A stretch of 5,857 nt of DNA from Fimbriimonadaceae bacterium (lineage in GTDB: Bacteria > Armatimonadota > Fimbriimonadia > Fimbriimonadales > Fimbriimonadaceae), in contig JANWJY010000129.1 of the NCBI GenBank assembly GCA_025451715.1, positions 1-5,857 on the forward strand. The letters run 5' to 3'. A program made the position numbers and the translations under genes. Positions 1-5,857 of the stretch are shown piece after piece; position 1 is the stretch's first letter; the number at the start of each line of letters is the position of its first letter. Below the pieces are notes generated by a model. It was not told the DNA's origin. It searched no databases and saw only the letters and a program-made list of their open reading frames with translations.

Positions 1-177
1 GCGAACACTGACGACCTCGTGCTTGCGACGATCGAAGAGAACGTGTACCAGACGATCGAGCGCCTCTCGAACGAGTCGCACGAGCTGCGATTGGCGTTGC
101 AGAACGGCACGACGACGGTCGTCGGCGCGGTGTACGACATGCACACGGGCGAAGTGCGGGTGCTCCCTCAGCGATGA
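1..177 (+). CDS. Beta-class carbonic anhydrase, C-terminal fragment (5' end outside window)
   Basis: The frame is open from base 1 and ends at TGA 175-177, giving the last 58 residues of a larger protein. The tail contains ENVYQTIERL, then a Ser-rich helix, then TTTVVGAVYDMHTGEVRVL. In beta-carbonic anhydrases the C-terminus typically reads NV-x-x-T-(helix)-S-x-x-L-(x)-G-x-x-x-VGA-x-YD-x-x-TG-x-V, and this fits well. The zinc ligands (Cys, Asp, His, Cys) would lie upstream, outside the window, so activity cannot be judged. The family interconverts CO2 and bicarbonate in the cytoplasm. The stop codon overlaps the argH start (ATGA, 174-177), so the two genes are probably co-transcribed and translationally coupled. 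Bicarbonate is needed for carbamoyl phosphate, a precursor of arginine, which gives the pairing a plausible logic (inference). A less likely alternative is a carbonic-anhydrase-like domain at the end of a transporter fusion. Confidence 0.72.
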   Translation, partial: ANTDDLVLATIEENVYQTIERLSNESHELRLALQNGTTTVVGAVYDMHTGEVRVLPQR

Positions 178-1562
178 AAAAACTCTGGGGCGGCGCACAC
201 CGGGAGCCCCTGAGCCCGAGCGCCGAGCACTACGGAAACTCGCTCGAGAGCGACCTCGTGTTCTGGCTCGAAGACGTGCACGGCTCGATCGCGCATGCGA
301 TGATGCTCGGCGAGACGGGGATTATCACGAAGAAGGAGTCGGCTCTGCTCGTCAAGGGACTGAAGCAGATCGTTGCCGAAGGTCCAGGGAAGCTCCCGAC
401 CGACGCAGAGGACATCCACACCGCCGTCGAGATGCGCCTCAAGAAGATCGTCGGGGAGGTCGCTGGCAAGCTCCACACTGCGCGGAGCCGCAATGACCAG
501 GTCGCGACTGACACCCGCTTCTATCTCGACGGCCAGCTGCGGCTGTTAGAAGGGTTCGTCAAGCTCTTGCAGAAAAAGTTCGTCGCCCAAGCAGAAGCGC
601 ACTTCAACACTCTGATGCCCGGCTCGACGCACCAGCAGCACGCGCAGCCAATAACGCTCGGATTTCATCTTCTCGCTCACTTCTGGGCTCTTCAACGCCA
701 CGGCTGGCGAATCGCTCGCTTGCGAGAAATGCAGAGCTATTCTCCGCTGGGCTCGGCTGCGCTCGCCGGCACTTCGTTTCCCATTGATCGCCGACGTACT
801 TCGAGCCTCCTTGGTTTCACCGCACCGATCCCCAACGCGCTCGATGCCACGAGCGACCGGTCGCACGTGCTCGACGCGCTTCATATTTGTGCGCAGGTCA
901 TGACTGACCTCAGTCGCCTAGCGAACGAGCTGGTGCTTTGGTCGACTCCGGAATTCGGCTGGGTTTCGTTACCGGATTCGCACACGACCGGCTCCTCGAT
1001 CATGCCGCAGAAGCGCAATCCCGACTTTGCGGAACTGATGCGCGGCCGTGCGGGGCGCGCGGTAGGTAACTACGTCAGTGTCGCGACAATGATGAAAGGG
1101 TTGGTGCTCGGATACAATCGTGACACGCAGGAAGACAAGCCACCGCTCTTCGACTCACTCGATCTCGCAGTCGCTTCGGTGCTGTTGATGTGGGAGATGA
1201 TCGCGGGCGCGAAATTCAACACCGAGCGCATGGCCGCGGCGACACGCGGCGACTTCTCGACCGCAACCGACCTCGCCGACTTCCTCGCCGAGAAGGGAGT
1301 TCCGTTCAGAACAGCCCACGAGCAGGTCGGAAAGATCGTCCGCGCGTGCATCGACCGCAAGATCGGTCTCGAAGACCTCACGCCCGAGCTGCTCAAAAAG
1401 ATCGCGCCGAAGGTGCCGAAAGAGGCGCTCAAGGTCCTCGACCCCCGCGCGTCCGTCAACTCGCGAGAGTCCGAAGGCGGCACTGGACCAAAAGCGGTCG
1501 CCAAACAACTCCGGCAGGCAAAGGCGCTGCTCAAAGCGGAGGGGTTCAAAAAACCATACTAG
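174..1562 (+). CDS. argH: Argininosuccinate lyase
   Basis: This cytoplasmic enzyme, a homotetramer in the family, splits argininosuccinate into arginine and fumarate, the last step of arginine synthesis. The 462 residues match the usual length. Visible motifs run in the expected order: WGG (5-7); DVHGSIAH (34-41); AEDIHTAVE (78-86); HTARSRNDQ (101-109); STHQQHAQP (151-159) with the conserved catalytic-region His153; SPLGSAALAGTSFPID (190-205); the fumarase/lyase signature GSSIMPQKRNP (273-283) carrying the mobile-loop serines 274-275; and the C-terminal SVNSRESEGGT. It departs from most relatives in two places. The usual WGGRF reads WGGAH, and THLQ reads THQQ. I read it as a divergent but intact ArgH and not as another superfamily member, because HTARSRNDQ and the C-terminal SV-x-x-R-x-x-x-GGT are ArgH hallmarks. 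The ATG at 174 overlaps the preceding stop (ATGA) and lacks a strong Shine-Dalgarno site, which suggests translation by coupling. The next gene begins two bases after its stop. Confidence 0.96.
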   Translation: MKKLWGGAHREPLSPSAEHYGNSLESDLVFWLEDVHGSIAHAMMLGETGIITKKESALLVKGLKQIVAEGPGKLPTDAEDIHTAVEMRLKKIVGEVAGKLHTARSRNDQVATDTRFYLDGQLRLLEGFVKLLQKKFVAQAEAHFNTLMPGSTHQQHAQPITLGFHLLAHFWALQRHGWRIARLREMQSYSPLGSAALAGTSFPIDRRRTSSLLGFTAPIPNALDATSDRSHVLDALHICAQVMTDLSRLANELVLWSTPEFGWVSLPDSHTTGSSIMPQKRNPDFAELMRGRAGRAVGNYVSVATMMKGLVLGYNRDTQEDKPPLFDSLDLAVASVLLMWEMIAGAKFNTERMAAATRGDFSTATDLADFLAEKGVPFRTAHEQVGKIVRACIDRKIGLEDLTPELLKKIAPKVPKEALKVLDPRASVNSRESEGGTGPKAVAKQLRQAKALLKAEGFKKPY

Positions 1563-1564
1563 AC

Positions 1565-2437
1565 ATGTACGTCGCGAGCCTTCACGTCTATCCGGTCAAG
1601 GGATGCAAGGGAATTGACCTGCAAGAGGCAGAGTTCGGCCCGCGATGTCTGATGTACGACCGCCACTGGATCATCATCGACGCCGAAGGCGAGAAGATCA
1701 CACAGAGGGACGAGCCGCGGCTCGCGCTCATCAAGACTGAGATTCACGACGACACGCTCACACTCAGCGCTGAGAACCACGGACGCGCGCACATCGCGAT
1801 CAAAGACGTCCCCGAGCAAGAAAGGCACGTTGACGTGTGGGGCGACGACAGCCCCGGGCTCGTTGAGAGGGCCGAAGCGAGCCAGTGGCTGACAGACTTC
1901 CTCCGTCAACCAGTAACGCTTCTAAGGTTCAATGAAGGCAAGAGACGAGACGTTGTCCCTGAATGGGGAGGAGGAGAATCGAAGGCGCACATTGCGTTCA
2001 ACGACTGCCTTCCTGTCCTCATCACGAACGCAAAGAGCCTCGACGCGCTCAACGATTGGCGCGCAGAAGAGGGGCTGGCCCCGTGCAACATGGACCGCTT
2101 TCGCGCGAACATCGTCGTCACCGGCCCGCAATCCTGGGAAGAGGACACTTGGCAAGCGATCAAGGGCGAGAACGGTCTCCTTCTCGACATCACCCGGCCA
2201 TGCTCGCGCTGCCAGGTGCCAAACGTCGACCAGCAGACGGGAATTCCAGAAGAGCACGGAAACCTCCACGTCCTGGGCAAGCGCCGCCACTTCAAGAACT
2301 ACCTCGGCCGCCCCGGCGCGTTCTTCGGTGTCCAGGCCCTTGTCTCTGGGTGTGAGGGCAAGTGGATAGAGGTCGGAGACTCGTTTGAGCCTGCGGAACA
2401 AACCGCCAGACTCCCGAGCGCACCTAGGTTCATTTAG
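1565..2437 (+). CDS. MOSC-domain molybdenum-cofactor protein (mARC/YcbX-like), no ferredoxin domain
   Basis: The product has 290 residues. The N-terminal MOSC beta-barrel domain (about 1-120) opens with a typical YVASLHVYPVKGCKGIDL. It also has DRHWIIIDAEG (32-42) and TQRDEPRLALI (46-56), all family-typical. The MOSC domain follows (about 135-280), with CNMDRFRANIVVTG (174-187) and the cofactor region RPCSRCQVPNVDQQTG (211-226). In mARC proteins the second Cys of PCxRC, here Cys216, is the expected molybdenum ligand. Family members bind molybdenum cofactor and reduce N-hydroxylated compounds (amidoximes, N-hydroxyguanidines, N-hydroxylated bases). E. coli YcbX is about 370 residues with a C-terminal 2Fe-2S ferredoxin domain. 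That domain is absent here, so electrons must come from separate proteins, as in mARC. The start at 1565 gives the expected N-terminus and lies two bases after argH, so the gene is probably in the same operon. The actual substrate is unknown. Confidence 0.9.
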   Translation: MYVASLHVYPVKGCKGIDLQEAEFGPRCLMYDRHWIIIDAEGEKITQRDEPRLALIKTEIHDDTLTLSAENHGRAHIAIKDVPEQERHVDVWGDDSPGLVERAEASQWLTDFLRQPVTLLRFNEGKRRDVVPEWGGGESKAHIAFNDCLPVLITNAKSLDALNDWRAEEGLAPCNMDRFRANIVVTGPQSWEEDTWQAIKGENGLLLDITRPCSRCQVPNVDQQTGIPEEHGNLHVLGKRRHFKNYLGRPGAFFGVQALVSGCEGKWIEVGDSFEPAEQTARLPSAPRFI

Positions 2438-2457
2438 GTAGAAATGCCGGTTTGTTC
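2396..2457. repeat. 10-bp inverted repeat around the stop codon of the MOSC gene
   Basis: GAACAAACCG (2396-2405) and CGGTTTGTTC (2448-2457) are perfect reverse complements separated by 42 bases. A smaller pair, ACCTA (2422-2426) and TAGGT (2435-2439), nests inside, and its right arm includes the TAG stop. The structure could form a 3'-end hairpin for the upstream operon. There is no T-tract after it, so it is not a standard intrinsic terminator. A 10-bp pairing at this range can also arise by chance in a window of this size. Confidence 0.3.
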
Positions 2458-2564
2458 GCCTCGAAGCCTGGTAGCCGATTGACCCGATACAGGTTCAAAC
2501 GAGCCGTACCGAGAATCTAGATAGCCCGCAATGGAGCGCACCTCTTGCGGACCTGCTGGATTGA
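2438..2564. other. Intergenic region upstream of the diguanylate cyclase gene
   Basis: These 127 bases are the only sizeable non-coding gap in the window and lie between the end of the MOSC gene and the cyclase gene. Any separate promoter for the cyclase should be here. A TTGACC occurs at 2479-2484, but no good -10 hexamer lies 16-18 bases downstream. TAGATA at 2518-2523 has only a poor -35 partner. I therefore call no promoter. No riboswitch or RNA gene could be recognised. Confidence 0.5.
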
Positions 2565-4346
2565 ATGGACAAGCACCTGCGACTGAACTGGATCGCAACG
2601 CTTTCCCCGACCATGATGGGAGTCATTGTCGGGCTCGGCATCCTTTTGCCGGCCGTGCTCGTTTGTGGACTGCTCTACTCAAACGGCATTGACGCGATCC
2701 AAGGGGAGATCAGGGGCAACCTCAAGCGCGTCGCAAAGACAGCGGCGCTCCTGGTCGATCCCGAGTTGCACAAGACCTTTTACGACCCGTCACAGGAGAG
2801 CACGCCAGAGTATGAGCGAGCGATCGCACCGCTGCGCGCGTTCATCGAGAGCGACTCGAGCTTCAAGTACGTTTACACCTACGTCGAAGTAAAGGGTCAA
2901 ATAAAGTTTGTACTGGATCCGACGCCCGAGGGCGACTCGGACAGCGATGGTGTGGACGACAAGTCTCACATCATGGAGGTTTACGATGAGGACGAGCTCG
3001 AGAACATGCATAAGACAGCGCGCGAGCACGTCGCCTGCGCAGAGTCAGAGCTGAGTTCGGACAAGTGGGGCACTTTCATCAGCGGTTACGCTCCAATATT
3101 CGACAAGGACGGAAGGTATGTCGCAAGCATCGGCGTAGACGTCTCTGCGGACCGTTACGCAGAGCGTCTGAGCGAGATGCGTCGCGCGGGACTGATCGCA
3201 ATCATCGTCGCGCTCGCCATTTCAACGCTCGTTGGCATAGCTGCGGCACTCTTTCAGACGCGGCGGCGAGAGTGGTGGGACGATCATGAGGCCTCAAGGG
3301 TCGCCCTTGAAAACTTTGCCGAGTCCCTCGACACTGCAAACTCACAGTTGCGCTTTGCAAGCAAGAGGTTCGAGAGCCTTTTCAACCTTGTCCCCGTCGC
3401 GTGCTTCACCTTTGACAAGAACGGAACGATCTATGAGTGGAACCGCGAGAGCGAGCGGCTCACGGGGCTCGACGCGCACGAGGTCGTTCAGAAGACCGTC
3501 TACGAGACGGTGGTAGGCGAGAAGAACCATCCAATGTTCCACTCCGTTATCGACGGAGTGTTCGCGAACCGTCCTACGCTAGATCGCGAATGGACCGATC
3601 TCGACCGGAGCGGACAGTGCTTTACTGTCGTGCTCAACTCGTTCCCGCTCTATGGGCCTGACGGCAAGGTGACGGGCGGGATCGTCGCATGCGCGGACAT
3701 AACGGCGCACAAGCTGCTCCAGCACCAGATCGAGCACCAGATGGCCGAGATTCAGCGCGCGTACACGGAGCTCCACTCCAGCAGGAACGACCTCAGCAGT
3801 ACGAACGAAGCGCTCAGCGAGGCGAACGAACAGCTCATGAAGCTTGCGTCGATCGATAGCTTGACTGGCATTGCGAACAGGCGCACGATCTTCGAGGCGC
3901 TTGGGCGCGCAATGTCGCATGCGGTCCGCTCTCAGAGGCCCCTGTCGATCCTGATGCTGGACATCGACTACTTCAAGGCGCTTAACGACACTCACGGCCA
4001 CATCGCAGGTGATGCCGTCCTCAAGTCGATCGCAGCCCAACTCAAGGCGGCGCTGCGGCTCGGAGACGAAGTCGGTCGCTACGGGGGCGAGGAGTTCCTC
4101 GTCGTGCTGCCAGAGACGGACGCCGATGAGGCGCAACACGTCGCGGAGAGGATCCGATCCCAGATCGCGGCTTCCTCGTGCGACGGCATCACCGCGACAG
4201 TCAGCCTCGGTGCGAGCACGCTCGGCAAGAAGCACTCAACCAGCGAGCAGTTAATCGACCACGCAGACCGGGCCCTCTACGAGGCCAAGCGTGGCGGACG
4301 AAACCGCGTCGTCCACAGCCGCGACTTCAGCGAAGGCGCGGCCTGA
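2565..4346 (+). CDS. Membrane-bound diguanylate cyclase with Cache-like sensor, PAS and GGDEF domains
   Basis: This inner-membrane sensor enzyme probably makes cyclic di-GMP from two GTP. In the 593 residues I see: TM1 (about 17-38); an extracytoplasmic PDC/Cache-like sensor (39-205) ending in the typical ISGYAPIFDKDGRYVASIGVD; TM2 (about 208-230); a helical linker (about 236-265); a PAS domain (about 266-382, with FDKNGTIYEWNRESERLTG); a coiled coil (383-428); and a GGDEF domain (429-590). The GGDEF domain starts with DSLTGIANRR (431-440). It keeps DID (466-468), Asn474, Asp483, GGEEF (507-511) and the inhibitory RxxD (Arg498-Asp501). Spacing between these sites appears identical to Caulobacter PleD, so both catalysis and product inhibition look intact. 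No EAL domain is present. Oddly, the sensor carries DSDSDGVDD (124-132), a calcium-loop-like pattern. The start is well fixed: the codon just before the ATG is an in-frame TGA (2562-2564), although the Shine-Dalgarno is weak. The 3' end overlaps the convergent gene by 20 bases. The ligand is unknown. Confidence 0.94.
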   Translation: MDKHLRLNWIATLSPTMMGVIVGLGILLPAVLVCGLLYSNGIDAIQGEIRGNLKRVAKTAALLVDPELHKTFYDPSQESTPEYERAIAPLRAFIESDSSFKYVYTYVEVKGQIKFVLDPTPEGDSDSDGVDDKSHIMEVYDEDELENMHKTAREHVACAESELSSDKWGTFISGYAPIFDKDGRYVASIGVDVSADRYAERLSEMRRAGLIAIIVALAISTLVGIAAALFQTRRREWWDDHEASRVALENFAESLDTANSQLRFASKRFESLFNLVPVACFTFDKNGTIYEWNRESERLTGLDAHEVVQKTVYETVVGEKNHPMFHSVIDGVFANRPTLDREWTDLDRSGQCFTVVLNSFPLYGPDGKVTGGIVACADITAHKLLQHQIEHQMAEIQRAYTELHSSRNDLSSTNEALSEANEQLMKLASIDSLTGIANRRTIFEALGRAMSHAVRSQRPLSILMLDIDYFKALNDTHGHIAGDAVLKSIAAQLKAALRLGDEVGRYGGEEFLVVLPETDADEAQHVAERIRSQIAASSCDGITATVSLGASTLGKKHSTSEQLIDHADRALYEAKRGGRNRVVHSRDFSEGAA

Positions 4347-5857
4347 GCCTGCCGCCCTCGCGCGCCTTGCGCACTGCCTCCTTGATCGCCTCTCTAAAGC
4401 TCTGGTCCAGCTTGTCCAGTGGCCGGTACTCGTGCTTGTAGGGTGTGTAGACAAACTCATCGCTCATACTGTGCACGCCAACGCCGGGAATCCGAAGCTC
4501 GACTGTGACGTCGTCGCGCTGGCTCGGCGCGAACGCATCGATCCGAGTGTTGTTCTGGGGGTCTTGCTCGAACGCGAGGACTCGCCAGGCGACCCCGTCA
4601 AACCCAGACGCATACTGGTACTCGCCCTCCTGGATCCATACCGTCGGCTCGCTCTTCGCCACGATGTGGACTGTTGTGCCTCTGGGCAGACCTCGCTTGA
4701 TCAACTGCGCTACAGTGGGAGCGTTCTTGTACGCCTCTTGGAACTGCTCGTCCGAATCGTATTCTGGTTCAATGAACGATTCACCCCAGTCATTGTCCAA
4801 AAGTATCTGCTTGAGCCTGCTCGGCCACTGTTCGACCGGTATCTCCATTCCTTCGCCCCATGCAGCACGGCGTTGTGCCGCAGGGAACGATGCAAAGATC
4901 CTGGTGGCGATGCTAATTGGCTTCGAATTCATGTAGCCGCGAGTCGCCTCGTTCGCGGCGAGCGACAGAAACTCGTTGAAGCCAGCCCCGACCTCGGTCG
5001 CCCCAGTAGTGGCCGTGTAGTCTGCGATCTCGTTGAGCCCGAGCCAGCCCCTCGCCATCACAGCGCGCAACAGGCGGCCGAACGCGGCCCGCTCGACGCG
5101 GGACTTGCGGACCGCGGGCCGATCGCCTGGGACAAGGTACCAACATTTGAGTTCAGAGTCGTGCTTGGCGTTGAGAGGAACCCACCAACTCTGGAACAGC
5201 TCTTCGAGGCTCGTCTCGCCAGTGATCGTGGTTGTGAACGGCCAGCCCGCGAGGGAGTCCGGCATGAGCACGACAAAGTTCTCCGCCTTGGCCTCAGCGA
5301 GCTGAATGAAGGGCCATGACACAAGCGTCGATAGCGGCTCGTTGTGCTCGAGATCGCGCAAGATCCTCTTGAGCATGCCCGGCACCTTATCCGGATCGAG
5401 CTTTTCGGACGACTGGCCCCAGCTGCCGTCAAAGTAATTGGAGGTCTCTTCCGGGTGATTCCAGATGCTGAGGGTCTCCTCGCTGGCCCGCACTTTCGCC
5501 TCGACGCCCTTGAGCATCGCTTCGAAGCCAACCCCGGACTCCTCGGAGAAGCCGATGCCACCCATGCCAATGGACGACCCACCATCCTCCCGTTCGAAAT
5601 TCATGCCTACACTGATGTCACGGCCCTTCTTCTCGAGGTCGAAGGTTGCGGTCTCATCGAGGCGTCCGTCGGACTCGAAGAACCAGCTGCGCCGTTCGTC
5701 CTCGTCGTCGAAAACCGCGTCGATCACGTCGCGCCAGAGTGCGCTGTCGCTGACGAACTTTGAATATGCATCGCGCCAAGCTTTGGGCAAAGCGCGCGCG
5801 TCTCCGCTTGGACGCGACGAGTAGCTCACCCTTCCATCGGGCATCTGGAATAGGTCC
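4327..5857 (-). CDS. Unknown Trp-rich soluble protein, probably 5'-truncated by the window edge
   Basis: I do not recognise this protein. The minus-strand frame runs from the right edge to TGA at 4329-4327. The first ATG is at 5844-5842 (505 residues), but upstream codons to the edge are open (DLFQ precedes the Met) and no ribosome binding site is visible, so the true start probably lies outside. From that Met, the protein is acidic to neutral and has no transmembrane segment. It has a single Cys (234) and is unusually Trp-rich (16 Trp), with two WPF motifs at 177 and 201. The N-terminal third is rich in Asp, Glu and Gly (including DDEDERRSW). The middle (about 245-320) looks helical and the C-terminal part (about 390-470) beta-rich. 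It ends in a charged helix (SFREAIKEAVRKAREGG) and a basic tail. A secretion signal cannot be assessed without the N-terminus. Coding on this strand is favoured over the opposite one by length, ordinary composition and openness to the edge. It converges on and overlaps the cyclase gene, so it is a separate transcription unit. Confidence 0.82.
   Translation of the reverse strand, partial: DLFQMPDGRVSYSSRPSGDARALPKAWRDAYSKFVSDSALWRDVIDAVFDDEDERRSWFFESDGRLDETATFDLEKKGRDISVGMNFEREDGGSSIGMGGIGFSEESGVGFEAMLKGVEAKVRASEETLSIWNHPEETSNYFDGSWGQSSEKLDPDKVPGMLKRILRDLEHNEPLSTLVSWPFIQLAEAKAENFVVLMPDSLAGWPFTTTITGETSLEELFQSWWVPLNAKHDSELKCWYLVPGDRPAVRKSRVERAAFGRLLRAVMARGWLGLNEIADYTATTGATEVGAGFNEFLSLAANEATRGYMNSKPISIATRIFASFPAAQRRAAWGEGMEIPVEQWPSRLKQILLDNDWGESFIEPEYDSDEQFQEAYKNAPTVAQLIKRGLPRGTTVHIVAKSEPTVWIQEGEYQYASGFDGVAWRVLAFEQDPQNNTRIDAFAPSQRDDVTVELRIPGVGVHSMSDEFVYTPYKHEYRPLDKLDQSFREAIKEAVRKAREGGRLRPRLR
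4333..4368. terminator. Possible bidirectional hairpin at the convergent gene junction
   Basis: AAGGCGCG (4333-4340) and CGCGCCTT (4361-4368) are perfect reverse complements with a 20-base loop, forming a GC-rich stem that brackets the stop codon of the cyclase gene (4344-4346). Because the stem is symmetric it could act on transcripts from both strands, and the two genes leave no other space for a terminator. Neither side has a U-tract, the loop is long, and an 8-bp repeat may be chance, so this is tentative. Confidence 0.28.

Noticed and set aside
23..496. Plus-strand Arg/Ser-rich frame covering the carbonic anhydrase tail and the argH start
   Set aside because: It has low-complexity Arg-rich composition and overlaps two genes with clear family matches.
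1538..1544. GGAGGGG as ribosome binding site for the MOSC gene
   Set aside because: It lies 20 bases before the ATG, well beyond the usual 5-10. No alternative start in that frame is better placed.
1070..1549. Minus-strand open frame of 159 codons inside argH
   Set aside because: It is antisense to well-conserved ArgH sequence with Ser/Arg-rich shadow composition.
1190..1564. Upstream extension of the MOSC reading frame into argH
   Set aside because: The extension gives an Arg-rich nonsense stretch wholly inside argH. The ATG at 1565 yields the exact family N-terminus.
2491..2505. tRNA T-loop-like GGTTCAAAC in the intergenic region
   Set aside because: The flanking bases do not form a T-stem, and no D-arm, anticodon arm or acceptor stem is present.
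2479..2523. Promoter-like TTGACC and TAGATA hexamers before the cyclase gene
   Set aside because: The two are 33 bases apart and neither has a good partner at 16-18 bases, so no sigma-70 type promoter can be supported.
2531..2564. ATG at 2531 as a start for a small gene or an earlier cyclase start
   Set aside because: It is in a different frame from the cyclase, whose frame has TGA at 2562-2564. The short product overlaps the cyclase start and has no recognisable features.
3579..4235. Minus-strand open frame of 218 codons inside the cyclase gene
   Set aside because: It lies antisense to the conserved PAS and GGDEF coding sequence and shows no domain signs. It is a by-product of high G+C codon bias.
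4291..5319. Plus-strand open frame of 342 codons opposite the unknown minus-strand gene
   Set aside because: Its product is rich in Arg, Leu, Pro and Cys with no recognisable motif. The opposite frame is longer, has ordinary composition and remains open to the window edge. I read this as an antisense shadow.

Overview
The window is about 5.9 kb of bacterial chromosome with fairly high G+C, dense coding and ordinary gene packing. I see no RNA genes, insertion sequences, integrases, CRISPR arrays or phage genes. The lineage cannot be fixed from the sequence alone. A divergent argininosuccinate lyase, weak or absent Shine-Dalgarno sites and an unrecognised Trp-rich protein would fit an under-sampled environmental phylum. 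Armatimonadota is only a guess.

The left part (1-2437) is a tight plus-strand gene string. It holds the 3' end of a probable beta-class carbonic anhydrase (1-177), then argH for argininosuccinate lyase (174-1562), which overlaps it by ATGA. Two bases after argH comes a MOSC/mARC (YcbX-like) molybdenum-cofactor protein (1565-2437). The junctions suggest one transcript with translational coupling. Carbonic anhydrase and ArgH could be linked through bicarbonate, which feeds carbamoyl phosphate and hence arginine. MOSC/mARC enzymes reduce N-hydroxylated compounds, including N-hydroxylated guanidines and amidines, so a link to arginine chemistry is possible but unproven.

The middle (2438-4346) starts with a 127-base gap and then carries a membrane-bound diguanylate cyclase. 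Its order is TM, extracytoplasmic Cache-like sensor, TM, helical linker, PAS, coiled coil, GGDEF. Both the active site (GGEEF) and the RxxD inhibitory site are intact. The sensor domain has an acidic DxDxDG loop resembling a calcium-binding loop.

The right part (4327-5857) is a long minus-strand gene for a soluble, Trp-rich protein of unknown function. Its frame is still open at the window edge, so it is probably 5'-truncated. It converges on the cyclase gene and their coding ends overlap by 20 bases. A GC-rich inverted repeat sits at that junction.

I found no clearly new defence or mobile system. The items most worth a second look are the unknown minus-strand protein, the calcium-like loop in the cyclase sensor, and the carbonic anhydrase-argH-MOSC arrangement.
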